64,000 nt of DNA, from positions 2,604,001 to 2,668,000 of the forward strand of contig NC_133942.1 in assembly GCF_031877795.1 (NCBI RefSeq). The letters run 5' to 3'. The notes under the pieces were generated by a model. It did not search any database, was not told the origin of the DNA, and worked only from the letters and a program-made list of their open reading frames with translations. Source of the DNA: Strix aluco. Its lineage: Eukaryota > Chordata > Aves > Strigiformes > Strigidae. The translations under genes and the position numbers were made by a program. Of this stretch, positions 47,940-61,300 are shown piece by piece; the first letter of the stretch is position 1; every line of letters starts with the position of its first letter.

Positions 47940-49418
47940 TACAGCCTATAGAGAAAAAGATGCAGGTGGGGGACACTGTAGGACTATGGTGGAGATGATG
48001 GAGGTATGAGGAAAGTCTGAAAAGCCCCCAAGGAAGGAGCTCAGATCTTTCTTCCACTGGCTCTGGCTGCTGTCTTGATCCAGCAGTGAGGTATGATCCT
48101 GTTCCTCTGCTCTGCAGAAGTAGAGGGTGCTGCCAAGTGACAAGGAGCAGTCAGTGGGCACGTTCAGCTCACTGCAAGCTCCTGATGTTCCTCCTCACAC
48201 GTGTTTCTGGTTTGAAATAATTCATCAGATCACTTTCCCAAATAATTGTATGTGAATTGATTTACCACCCCCAGACACAGGGTGGTTGGTTTTCTTGTTG
48301 TTGTCACTGCAGTTTTTTTAACAAGTGTATGAAAGAATTCCAAGCTGTGCTGCTTAGTTTCAGAGACATGTAGGGCAAGCCAGTCCTCTGATATCTGTGA
48401 CTTCAACCCCACGTACTGTGAGTGCTATTCACAGAGATGCTAGAAATCAATGTGTAGTTACTGTTTACCATGAAAATGAACATTTCAGCCTCTTATATTA
48501 AAAGGGAAAGATATTTTCTAGTCACCTGCCATTTAAATAGCATCTCACACTCAGTCACTAATTTAATGCAAATCTCATATGGCTTCCTTGTATTTGTCAT
48601 TTCACTGCATTTTTGTGCTTGTAGTTTTTAGATTAATGATCCTGCTCCACTGCTAACTAGGTCTTTATTCCTATCACTTCAATGATACCAGTAATTACAG
48701 TTACATGTGTATATATGGGTGCATGTTCAGTGCACTCAGCTCTGTCACCTCTTCTTTGTTGCTGCCTGAGAGAAGTGAGTTTTCACTGTCAGCGTGACAG
48801 TGGGGTTTTGCTTGCAATAGCTTTCTGCAACTCCGAATCTGATCAATATAAAAAATTCAGCAAATGTTCCAGGTGACAATAAACAGAACCTGGTGGATTT
48901 GGGTAAAAACTGGAAAACTGGAGGATGGAAAATAAGGACACAAAGCCTTGCTCTGCTTTTCAATAGAAATGGCTCTTCTGTAACCCACTGGTGCCAGGAC
49001 AGGCCCCTTCCACCAGCACACCCCATACTGGCTGTGTCCAGGATAAAAACACTACAGAGGGATTTATTGCTCAGAATCCAGTTGTCCAAGAAGAGAATGG
49101 ATGAACCTGTACAGAGGGAAGGGGAAGATAGGAGTAAGTGGCCCTAATCCCCACTTCCAAGTGGAGAAAATAAGAGAAGAACATGGAGAACCACAATGAG
49201 AAAAGATGAGAGGCAGCTGAGATAACCCTTTACAGAGAGAGAAAAGGGAAAGCAGCACACAGTGCCCTGGACACCCTGTGCTCAGCGCCTCGCATGGTTT
49301 TCTCTGGTACTTACTGCCTTGCTACATGTTTTCCCCATGACTCGCTGAACAGAGGGTGTGCAGCCCGCACACCACACACATGCTGGTTTCTCTGGCTTGA
49401 CAGCACAAAATTTTAAGA
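47940..49418. other. Intergenic sequence, nothing recognised
   Basis: AT-rich sequence with only short frames lacking motifs. No repeat end or RNA gene is supported. Confidence 0.5.
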
Positions 49419-49419
49419 G

Positions 49420-49640
49420 TCACAGAATCATTTAGGTTGGAAAAGACCCTTAAGATCATTGAGTCCAACTGTAAACCTAGCACTACCAAGCCCATGACTA
49501 AACCCTGTCTGTGTCACATCTACATATCTTTTAAATACCTCCAGGGATGGTGACTCAACCACTTTCCTGGGCAGCCTGTTCCAATGCTTGACAACCTTTT
49601 CAGTGAACAAATACATCCTAATATCCAACCTAAACCTAAA
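49420..49640 (-). mobile_element. CR1 LINE 3' fragment
   Basis: On the plus strand it starts GAGTCACAGAATCATTTAGG and runs through CCTCCAGGGATGGTGACTC and CTGGGCAGCCTGTTCCAATG to ACATCCTAATATCCAACC. This is the reverse complement of a CR1 3' end of about 220 bp. Confidence 0.92.
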
Positions 49641-49644
49641 GCTG

Positions 49645-52600
49645 AGTCTGCTCAGAGAGCTGCAAGATGCAGTAGCAGGGAGGTGCTGGGATTTGCTGGG
49701 GTGAGGAGCAGGCTGGGGAATGCCCTAATGCACAGAGGCTAACCAGAAAGACCTGAGGAGCCTACCCAATTTTCTTAGGTCCCTCCTCATCCCTCAGCCA
49801 ACACAATTAGTTTCCTCAACATCATGCACATAACATCATCAACATCATTACTACATAATCTCAAAATAATTTCTCCCTGTGGTACCAGAGTGAATCCCAA
49901 TCCCAGTTTACACTTCAGCAAAGTGCTTCCAGTCCAGAACTCCTGACCTGGCCCCTCTGGATCCTCCTCCCACGACCACACACACCAGCTATCAAATCGC
50001 CGCAGGAGGACTCTTTGCAAGGGGACTAAGTAAACTCAATGAGAGCCCAAAATGAAACATGACACGCAATCATTTCCAAGCACGTTGAGAAGAGATTAAT
50101 GTGCAGCCCTGAAAAAAGGAAAGTTTTGTTTTGTCCTCAGTGCTCTTGACAGAAGAATCATCTGCAACTTACTCAAACTCCAGTGGAAGCTGAGATGAGC
50201 AACTGGTGGCTTCAGCTTCCTTAGATCAGGCTGCTGAAGAGCAGCTGAGAATGAGGATGACACCCCTACCCTTCTGCTTTGATAGAGATAAGGCTGAAAT
50301 ATACTTCAGATTAGGAGGCATTCAGGCTGCTGGAAGGTGACTGGAAATGCTGCAGAGGATGCAAGTACAAAATGTAAACAACAACATGGGGAGAAAATAA
50401 TTGAAAAGAGTCTGCCAGGCAGAACAAGCAAGCTAGGAGAGGTCAGCCCTGTGTTCTGGCTTCTGCTAGGGGTATGCAGAGAAACCTCAGGGATCCTGGC
50501 AATTAAAACACTGGCACAGAAGAGTTAGTGTCTGCATTATGGAAACATTTCAGAACCTGAAGCAAAATCAGACACCTTCTGTACTTGGCACTGTACAAAC
50601 ATGTAAGGAGAGAGACTAAACAAAGAGCCTAAATAGGCAAAACCTGAGAAAACTGAGGCACAGAGCAGCAGGTGATAACGCTGAATGATTTTGGAGTGGC
50701 ACATCTTTTTTCCTGCTTCTCAACACAATGCCTTATGCATTTGTTTGTAGCGCTCTTTGGAACAGCTGAAACATGTACCATCACCCTGCAGACACGCCAA
50801 GCCTTGGGAGGGCACAGGAACCCCACAGACTGAGATGCACCCATGGTGTCTTGAAAGACAAGTCAGGGGGGAGCAGGAGAGCTGGTGAGACTCAGGATTG
50901 AGGATGAATGGCTCATCCAGGCCCAGCTGGCCCCAGAAACAAAAATCTCTGGTCCTTCAGAGGAGAGAGGTCTTGCTTAGGGCACAGCAATGCAGTTCAG
51001 CTCATTCTCGTTTTGGATCATGCTCCCTGATCCGAAGTTCAGTTAGCTCTTCTGATGTCAAAGCCATGGGTGCACTTAACAGACATTAAAGTCCACCAAC
51101 GGGCTGGTGTGAGCGTGCAAGAGAGAGAGACTTTTAATCTGAACTGGAAAGCAGCCAGAAACCAGTGTTTGGGCTGATTTGCATGAAATGTAGATAAACA
51201 CCATCAGCCCTGTTGAATTCAGATGAGGCACTTGAGATACTGAATGGCAATTCAGGGGCTACAGAGAAAAGGCAGCGAAATATCCCCAGAGACTGATGTC
51301 CAGTGACCCCACCTCCTACTCCTCCACTTTTCAGGCTGTTCCAGGCTATGCTGACCCACCAAAAAGGACACAGGACTGTCCATGACTTGTGATTTCCAGC
51401 CACATCAAGAGGGTACTGATCACTGCCAGCATGTTTTCCCTGCGGACAGGACCTACTGTGCCTGGTGGAAATGGTTGGCAAAGGTGTGCAGCAGCGGAGA
51501 ACCTCACCTGGAGGTGGGAAGAAGGTGTTGAAGAGGCAGAGCCAGGTCTGACTGCACCACTTGTACATTCTACAGCCTTTGCAGCATCTTTTCCAGAAGA
51601 ACAGGCTGGGTCAGTGATAGACCAGTGGCTGTCTATCTCTGGAAAGAGCAGAGCTAAGCTGTGATTTCCTGTAGACCCAGCTCTTAAGGGGATTCTCTAA
51701 TATAGGCTCACACTACACCGTAAACATTACCACTTGCCTCTACCAAGCTTCTCTCAGAACTGGTTTACAGGTCTGTAAGGCTGTAATGGAGAGAGACATG
51801 CATGCTGCACTGGCACACACACACAGAGCATGATGGCACAGTCTACTTTTCCTTATACAAACGTGTTTAAAAGCTTTTTTTTTTTTAAAGATACACTTAG
51901 TTACTTTTGAGTTTTTAAAAATATATATACTGTACAATCTGAGCAATTTGCACTAATGATCAAGAAGTGGGTTGGGAAATAAAATCCTAAACCCTAAATT
52001 CAACCATTTGGCAAATTAATCTGTTATGTACATATCCATAATTCCCTTAGCAAAAAGCTGGGTAATGTAGCAAATAGTGTCTTTTGCTCATTTACTTGAC
52101 AAGTATTATTTATTTTTAATATTTACCCTAATGTTTTACAGCATTCTAGCAAATGTTCTCCCCTACATGCTTTGCAAAAGTTCATGAAGGTTTAGTAACA
52201 AGAGATATCATCACAGTTCTGTGGTATTGATCTATGTGGTAAGAACATAAGGTAAGAGAAGAGGTAGCAAGAAAGGAGGATTGAGTTTTGCAAGTGCTAA
52301 GAGAGGCAGATTATTAAGGCTTCATTGAATTATTATATTCACCAAAAGGTTAAAAAAGGAGCATCTTTAGAATACATCCAAATCTTTCTTCCTTCTTTCT
52401 TGAAGAGGAGACAAAGAAAGAAACTAAACACAAATGAAATTAAGTCAAATGAGTTCCTGGACTGGTTGATATGGTATGTTACCCCCATTTAAAATATCCC
52501 TCAGGAGACTAGGCCGATTTAACAAGCCTAAGAGATGTTGCAGTAAAGACTGAACTGCCTTGATGAAAGTACAACTTGGCTGGGGCTGCGTTAGCCTAGG

Positions 52601-55600
52601 AAACCTGTTCCAGATTCTTAAAAGGAGTCTTTTAATCCATTCTTGAAATAGAAAGAAAGGATCAGACAGAAGACATTCATAAAGGAAAAAAAAAAGATAC
52701 ATGCTACAGCATTACACAGCTATGTGATGGAAACTGTTCTAACTGCAAAGAAATGCAAGCTGTGGCAGTTTAACCAGTGAGCCATGGAGACCTTGATGGA
52801 CCTTCTCTACCCATTCCCCCAGACTTTGTCTGGAAGCCACCAACAGTTCTCAGAGCTACTGCTCCAGCAACAGCAGTTCCCAACCAGAACCAACTTCACC
52901 CTGGTCTGAGCAGAGCCTGGGCAGGGAGAGGTTGAGCATGAAACACCCACCTGGACATGGCTTGGAGATCAGCAGGAGAGGCCAGATGCTTCACAGCCCT
53001 TTTTCTAGCCCTGGTAATTACAGCCCCAAATTATCTCAGCTGTGATCATCTGAGTATAAACTGCCATCCCTCCTACACTATCCCGGCTCTGGCTGTCTTG
53101 CACAACACTCAGTTTTGAAAAATGAGCTTTATGGCTGCATCTAGGAAGGCACATGATCACATGCATTTTGGTTTACTGTGGGAAGATGCCTGGTGTGCTG
53201 TGGCTCAGTGAAGCTGTTCTTTGGGGAAATCTGCCTGTCTAAGACTCAGGGGATGCTTCTGAAAATGTTCACATCCAGTCTTTTCTCCCTGATGATGAAC
53301 ACAAGCATCTCCACACACACTGGTAAATTCCTGACCTTGGAATAAAAATATAGGAGCTGTTTTCAACAGCTGGATAGGAAAACATATGTTTTCATATGTT
53401 GGACCATTTCTGTCACTTCATCACAACAAAGAAACAATGTCAATGTAGTTTTATTTCATCCAAATAAATAACAAACAAGCTTCCACACTCTAGAATCCAG
53501 CTACGTAGAATAACTGATTTTCTGCTTATTTTTGTGGTTTCAGTAACATTTTCAAGAAAATGTTTCCCTGCAATTCTCCTGTCATGGGTATGGTTACAAA
53601 GGAAGAGGATTTGGTGATAACAGCAGAAAACCACAGGTGGAAGATGAGTTTGTGAGCTTTGGTCTTCGGCTTTTAAGTTTGGGAGAGCTCAGACTGGTCT
53701 TGCGGGACACAAGAAGTTGTCTGGACTTTGTCTGGGGGATGGCTCGATATCTTGCCTTCGCTTATGCCAGTCTTCACCCAGGCACAAACACATATTTCCC
53801 CCATAAAATACCATAATATCTTGTGCATAAACTACCCCTCTGTCCCAACCGTTCAACCACGGATGGGGAGAAGGTTGTTAAACCTCTGCTGTCACCTCCA
53901 GAAGGGGCTGCACTGAGTGTGGGGGAAGGGGGTGAGGGAATTTTATGTTTACAGCCCTATTTTTAAAAGTGCCACTCAAAACTAATAAAAAGTTCAGCAA
54001 AGAGCTATTCATGTGCATGGCTTCTCTGAAGTCAGGAAAGCTGCTGGCTGGGAAACCTCCATTTATCTTCTTGAGCGCTTACTCACAGGAGGCATCTGAA
54101 GAGAGCCCCTGCATGGCTGGTACTTCTGAAAGAGGGTTATTTATCCTGGTGGATAAATGTGGGTTTAGAGACCTCTTTGCACCCTAAATTTTGAAAGTTT
54201 TAGTGAAAACTTGTGATACTCCACACGTATCCACTCTTGATTTGTTAGTCAAATGTTTTCATTTAAAAGTTTTGATTGAAAAAACAGAAAACCTGGGTCA
54301 TGATTAAAATTTCCATGGAAGAAGTCAATTTCTGCTTAAATATCTTATTTTTAAAAGCCAAAGTTATCAGTAAGTCCACTAGCAAAACCAACAGCAAACT
54401 CATTATATTTATACTTATGAGAAATATTTCAATTTCTTGTTCAACCTTTGCAAGACATATCCCCATGACAAAAAGCAAACCCAGACATACTATGAAAAAT
54501 CAGGCTGCAGACTTTCACAAGCTTCCCTGAAGTGAAATGTAAACCTGTGCATGCCAATGGTGAATTGTGACAACCCTTCTTGTCCAGTAAATGCAAAATC
54601 CTTCAACTGGACAAGAGGGAGCTTATTTGAATTGCATGGACACAGATTCAGATAGTAACCACATGTAACAGTGGTAACAGTATGGAGAGTGAAGAAAAGA
54701 TACCTATGGAGAATGTAGTACCTCCATCACTGGGGGTTTCTAAGAATAGTTAGGAAAAATATCTGCCAGGGACAATGTAAGTAACATTGATCCTGCTGTG
54801 GAGTAAGAGTGTTTCCAGACTTATTCTCCTAGCATTTTATGATCTGTTGAATATCAGTAAATAAATATTTGAATGCATATATCAGCAAAGGAGTTGGGGT
54901 TAAGGGGTAGTCTCCGTGGCTTAACCTTGTAAGTCCCATTTAATGTAATTTACACCCATGAAGCTTAACTCTGCCTTAACTGCATTAGGAGCAGAGAGCT
55001 TTGAGCATCTTTGACATGGCCTAACACTTAGGGACCTGTCTGTCATTTTATGGAGTAAAATGTGTAAGGTTTAGATGCTACTGAGATCCTCTCAAACATC
55101 ACTTAGCTGCCATCTCCGAGTCCGCAGGGCTCCCAAAGGTGAGAGCCTTTGGTCTACATTGCTACTGCCCCAGACCTGCCTCACCTCCGAGAGATATTTA
55201 TGATTTCTTCTTAATTTGCAGGGCAGCGGGAAGGAAACAGAGCAGCACTTCCCCATCACACAAATTCAGAATTAAAAACTTCAGGAAAATCCCCATTTGT
55301 CTAGAGGCTAAATTATCTCCAGTAGAAACAAACTTAGCTTTGCGAACATAAATGATCAGAGCTTCATAAAGACTGAGTCTAACTGTACAAAACGGTGATT
55401 AGACAATTTCCTCTGGGGATGCGCTGTTTTCTTCTGAAAAAGTGACACTGGAGCAACCTCTAGTGGAGGCAAGGAGCGGCCTTGTGCCAGCTTAGGCAGG
55501 GCTGGAGTCCAGCCCAGCCCAGAGACTTGCTGCTTTGTGGCTGGACCCTGGACCCTGCCCAGCTCCCCCCAGGGCCTCGACTCCTCTGCTCTTTAGTAAG

Positions 55601-57800
55601 TGTAAAAAAGAAGTGAGGTCCTACAAGAGCAGAGTTTGAGTGCTGTGCAAGGTGGGCAATCGGCCTCTTTGAGTGCAAATATGGCAACACTCGTGTCACT
55701 GTCCAAATAAGAATTTCTTCCTTCTGGCTAGCCAGTCCTCAGAGCTATTTAAAGGCTTGCTTCTATTTTTCCAATTCAGTTTACAGTCATTTCAGGCCAA
55801 GACCAAAGGGAAACTCACTTTGACTTTAAACAAAAATGCAGAAAATCCCCCCCAGCTGCTCTGACATGCCTGTTTGGGAAGAAGCTCCGGGAGCAATAGA
55901 AGCTGTAACACAGGGCTCTGAGCACAAGACAGGAACCAGAAGCCAGGCAAGAAATTATTACTTCTGCTTCTATTCCATTATGCTTTACACTAAAAGACTT
56001 AAATGATCAATGCTGTGTTAATAAATTTCATTTGGCTCATTTAATAGATGACTTAGTAAAGGAGTGAGTTTGGCCATGACCAGTAATGAGTTAATAACTA
56101 TGCAAGTAGCACAGTCCCTTACAGAAATACTTTATACTGGCGTAATTCTTTATTTCAAGGGAAACACAGATGCTCTGCAGGACTGTGCTGCGTCTTTATG
56201 AGCATAGGTGTAGCTTTGATTTGGAGCCAGGCATAAAATGTTCCTTTGGGACACAGGTTGAATGAGGCTCTGCTACCAGACACTGCCAGAGAGCTGAACC
56301 TCAGAGCCAAGAGTTTACATCCCAACCAGCCTGCGTCCTCCTGTTGTGTTTCCTCACTGACACTAATCTCCCTGTGCTTTGCAGCATGCGGTCTTGAGAC
56401 AAGAGCTAAAAATGAAGTTTGTCAGCTTTGTTCAGTTGGATGGTAGGAGTTGCCGGCTGGCTGGCTGGCATTTGCATTGCAGCTTTCTCAGCTGCTGGCC
56501 CCAAACTCCTCCTCCAAAAAAAAAAAAAAAAAAAAAATAATCTGTGGACAATGCAGCAAATGCAGCTTGGTTGGGGTGGACATTCTGAATGCCCAGATCT
56601 CAGTCCCAGTTATTCCAGCGTAGCCAGAAGGGTTGTGCACATTGGAGGGAAAGTGCTCTCGACCAGGGAGGGGGTTACACTGACCACCCGTGGGGCTTGC
56701 TGCTTCTAGCATCTTGCGCCAGCACTTCAGCAGGAGGAGTTTCTTTTAAATGACATTTAGTCTATAGTGTAAATAGCAGGCACCGTGCCACAAGCAGCGA
56801 AGCAGCATGGATGAAATGTGGCAAAGAAACCTGGCTGCAAAGTCCAAGTGAGGAGACACTGCCATGGTTCCCCTTCGCATATTCTGTGCTGCTGGGCAGC
56901 AGGTCAGGACATATGTTGGTGAGTGTGGACAGGGAAGGAGGACACTTCTGCTCCGTTAATGTCTTCTGTGTCTGAGAGAGGAGCTTTGCTTGGTGTTTTC
57001 TTCCAAGAGAGGACAGAGGTCTGCCCAGTGCTGAGCATCTCCAGCGGCAGGGATGCCATAGACTCTCTTTACCTGTATTAAATTTTAATGAGTTGTAGTA
57101 AGTTGTACTATGTTGTAGCGGCCAAAATAATTCACACATCACAATGTTCTTTCTTTCTGCAGGGCAGGTGCTGTTTATTTCTTTAATACCTCTTTTTTTT
57201 TTTTTCTTACATTAATACATGTTTATGCTCTCATCCAAGCTCTTACTTCATTAATTCTTAATTCTGTGATTCATAATAAACAAATCAGCAACTAGACAGT
57301 CATCAACCCTCTCTCCCACAAACAGTTCCATACTTTCCCCGAGCTGACTTATCTTTCTTCCAAGGCCTTCTTCTCCTCCAAGCCTTGCTGCTTCTCTGGG
57401 CCAGTGCAGAGCAGAGCTGGTGCTTCTCCAAGCTAGCGCAGGGCAGAGCTCACCAAGCAAAGCTTCCCTGAGCAGAGCTCTCCACTTTCACCAAGCTCCC
57501 TAAACAGAGCTCCCTGGCCAATGTCGATTTGACTCTTAACATATTGAATCTCCAACAGCTGTGCAGAGCTGACACTCCCACATTTACCCACTTGAAATGC
57601 ATCAGTTTTGCTTAGAGTTATAATGTCTTCTAGCACTTAGATGGCAGTTTCCCTGCTGCAGCCCCAGCCCGTTAGTTCTCATGTTGTCAGTGAGTAATGC
57701 GGATAATTTCTCCTCACTTGCCCCGTAACAGCCTCTTCTCCAGTTGCAAACAGCACTCTTGTGAGACAGGGAATGCAAACAAATTGTAGTTAGACGGCAC
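49645..57800. other. Gene-poor intergenic sequence
   Basis: I find no exon chain, RNA gene or clear transposon. Frames around 51.1-51.7 kb and 56.8-57.1 kb occur on both strands without motifs. A poly-A run is listed separately. Confidence 0.5.
56516..56537 (+). repeat. Poly-A run of 22
   Basis: Twenty-two A residues interrupt otherwise unremarkable sequence (CTCCTCC before, TAATCTGTGG after). It could be the tail of a retro-inserted sequence, but I recognise no source gene upstream and no target duplication. Confidence 0.8.
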
Positions 57801-57899
57801 AAGACAGAGGGACTCGTGCAGAGGCAGGGAGGGCTACGTGCAGAGACATACCAGGTGCTGATAGTGTTGCTAGGCTACTATCTCCTGGTCTGGGCAGAA

Positions 57900-58330
57900 G
57901 CCTTGAAGATGTGTGGGTCAGCAGCAAGATTACCCCGGATTCCAGTGCAAACTGGCCTGGCAGTTTGGCCAGGGAACAGGGAATGACTGAGGCTGCGCAG
58001 AACGACTGGGTGAAAAGTTCACCAGCGAGGAAGAGGAGATACTTCATCTATACGACCCCCGCCCAGGAATTTACGACCACTGCCCGGGACTTGAGGAGCT
58101 CAATGTGCAGGCGCAAGGGGAGGAGACCTAATTACCATGAGAAGCAAGGGGAGGCGGTGATAGGCTATGAATATGTATAGGCGTCTTATGAATATACAAT
58201 ACTTTGTACCATAAAAGCAAGGGAATAACTACAGAAAGGCGCTCATGCTTGTGGAGGAGTGATCCCCCGTGCGCCCAGCACTGAATAAACATACCTGCTT
58301 TACAACCCCAAAGTTGTAAAGTTCTTTTTT
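57900..58330 (+). mobile_element. LTR-like block (probable ERV LTR)
   Basis: It has a GC-rich upstream part and a promoter-like ATACTTTGTACCATAAAAGC stretch. An R-like segment, TTGTGGAGGAGTGATCCCCC, then GCGCCCAGCACTG, is followed directly by AATAAA (about 58,283-58,288) and a TTGTAAAGTTC stretch. The layout and the R-region words resemble those near 7.8 kb and 20.3 kb. Ends and target duplications were not resolved, so coordinates are approximate. Confidence 0.5.
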
Positions 58331-58339
58331 CCCCAAGTC

Positions 58340-61300
58340 ACTTGCTGCCATACAGTCATCTTTTCTCCAGTCTGAGCCTGCCTGTCTCTCACAGGCCCAA
58401 TTCTCAAAACCTTTTCATCATTTTTGTGGCTTCCCCTACCAATATGTGTTGCTGTAGGTTCATGAGATGCATCAAACTGTGCTAACTTGTGGAGGGCAGG
58501 AGAGGACCAAGTTGGCCTGAAGCTCACCCCAGGCTCTGAGAAGCTCTGCTCCGGAAAGCTGGAGGGACCCCACAGCTGGTCACACTGGAGGGGGATGACG
58601 TGGGTGGCACAGAGAGCAGGAGGGTGCATTGTTCAAATAAAGCAGTTAGACCTGCTGGTGCAGCAAATTCTGTGCATGAAGCTCAGACCATGCTCTTCAC
58701 ATAGATGGGAGGAGGGGAAAGGAGCTCAACGAGCCTGTGCTCTGCTGTATGGATGTCCCTGTAAAAGCCCTTTGGGCTGCTCTAGCCTGGAGTTAGAGCA
58801 ACACTAGCCATGGCATAAATGACAGAGATGCTATTACTGCCACCCTGCTGAAATGTGCAGAAGCAACTGTAGGCTGAAAGAGCTGTGAGGAGCAGGCAGA
58901 GAGGCTGTCTGTGCCCAGGCAGGGGAGAAAGAAAGAACAGGGGTAGGGACCGTGTTACTGCAGTCCTTGGAAATGTCCTTTCAGATTAACTGCAGGTGCC
59001 ATGCTGGAGCAGGGGTTCCCATACCAGCATTGCTATTTTGGTATTTGCTGTTTGATTTCTTGCAGCACAAATCTCTCCCACCAGTGGGTGAATTAGCCCC
59101 TGTATCAGCCAGTCTGCTGACCTTTGTAGGCCCTATAGGTAAACTGAGAGATCCCAGGACGAAAAGTTGCTGAAAAGGGGGGGGGGGGTATAGTTATTTC
59201 ACGGTGGAACTTACACTCCCTGAGTATCAATCTGTGCCTCCATCTAGTGGATAGAGCTGTATAAAGAGGGCAAGGTGCTGCCTACAACACCCAGCAGAAG
59301 ACATCCCTCTCTCTGGTGATAGCAACTCCCACCACTCACCCCCAAAGGTCCCAGCTGCCCATCCATCTGTTGGCCAACTGGACACAAACTGTGTTTTACC
59401 AAGTCCCATCCAACACTCATTCCAGAGACAGCTGGAAACATCTGGAAACTGAGGCACCCCCAATCTATGTCAGCTTTTGAAAGTGTCCCTCTCCAAAGCC
59501 AACGAAACCCCAAGGCACAGAAGCCATCTGGCTCTCCTCTCCCTCCCTCTGACCACTGCACTGCAGTGATTGTGTTGGCTGGCTCTGTTTCTGGGCTTCT
59601 TCTGGAAGGGGAAAAGGTACCATCTGAAGAATTTGGAACTAGGCTCCCTACATGCATTGCCTGACCCTAAAGATCTGCGCCTGCTCCTTGTCAGCCTTGG
59701 GTCCTGGGACACCAGCACTGCTAAATAGTTTGGGATACTGAGAGCAGGAAACCATGACAGACCTGCTAAAATCCAGGCACAGCCTGCCTGGAGGCCCTGT
59801 CTTGATATGCTGCTACTATACAAAATGAGGTCATTTGCCTAAAACAGGCCTAAAATTGCCCCTAATTAGCAACAGTGTTCCCTCTACCTTAAAACACAGG
59901 GGTCTGACCTCCAGCAGAGATTTAGTGACTCCACAAAGCTGTGATTTTGCAACTTGGAGCAACTGGGTTCTCACCCAAAACTCCTTTTTGTCCCCCTCTA
60001 CCCTATTAGTGGAAACAAAATAGGGGGCAGGTTTCTGATTAAGATGCACAAACAGTTCTATTCAACAACTGATGCAATAAATGTGCTGAGTAAAATCACT
60101 GCCAAAGGATCATTGCGGTGTTTTAGGGGGCTGCTCTAAGAGTGTGAAAAACCATTTGCTGCATATTATTAAATGATGAAAAATGCCAAGCTCGCAAACA
60201 AACTGTGCAATGAATGTGGCTCGACTGCCTCTAGTGAGAACATGATTGAGCCTATGTAAGTGAGGTGGCAGGGAGAGAAGGGGAGATCTTTCACTGTACT
60301 GCTGCCATGCTGCAGTGATTACAGGGCAAAGTGACCCAAAATAACAGCAGAGCTTCCACCCAGCCCCACTCCAACCTCACAACTGATCTGGAGTAGGACA
60401 AGTACAAAAGGCACTCCACCAGCCACAACCACAACCACAGCCCAGGTGGCTCAGATCCTAAATGATGTTTTTCTCTACCTTTTGACATCCACAAACCACA
60501 CGTGCAAGAAGCACGATGCAGAGTCACGCTACACGTGTGATTTCACTGCTCAGGATAACAGCACCTCCAGCGCTGTGCCCAGGGACATCACAAATCTCTC
60601 TGGTGGCTTTTGTGGCAGGGCAGCACGTGAGGGCTGGTGGGCTCTTTGCACACCACATGAGGGCTGGGCGCATCTGGACAGAAATTCGAGCAAGTTTCCA
60701 CCTTCACTTGGATGGCTTGGGGCTAAGCGTAGTCTCTTGAACCTTTGTTGTGAAGCAGGGTCTGTTAGGCAGTCCTAGCCCCAAGAAGGTCATAAAAACA
60801 GACTTTCAGGAAGCAGGAATTATTGCACATATCACAGGGAGTACTGAGCACCCATGGTGCCCTCTGGGGTGATGCTGGAGGACAGGGTACCACATGCCGC
60901 AAGAAGCCAGCCCTGTCCCAAAGCAGACCTGGTCACAGCTTGGCTGCAGAAGCTTGTTCCAGTGATGACCTGGAACTTATCTGCTGAGGCTGAGGAACAG
61001 TTTTCACCTGGTTCACCAAGGCAGGAGGTAGTACTGCTGCTGCCAACCTGCCAGCAGACCTCCCGAGATCTCCCCTGGTGTGGACAGCAGGGCAAAGTGC
61101 CACCTCAGCATGTGGACATCAGTTCCAGTGTGCCAACACTGCTGTGGTGCCTACATCTGGTGAGAAGTAGGTGCTAATCAAACACAGATTTCAGTGGGGC
61201 AGTGAGGAGAGCAGGAAAAGGCTTTTTATCACCAGAGAGCCAGTCTGTGCCAGACAAAACACTGAGCTGTTTTTTGGCATCTTACTCTTATGTGAAAAAA

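Noticed and set aside
52445..52702. Minus-strand 85-codon hydrophobic frame
   Set aside because: Leu/Phe-rich translation of AT-rich sequence, no start context, splice context or family resemblance.
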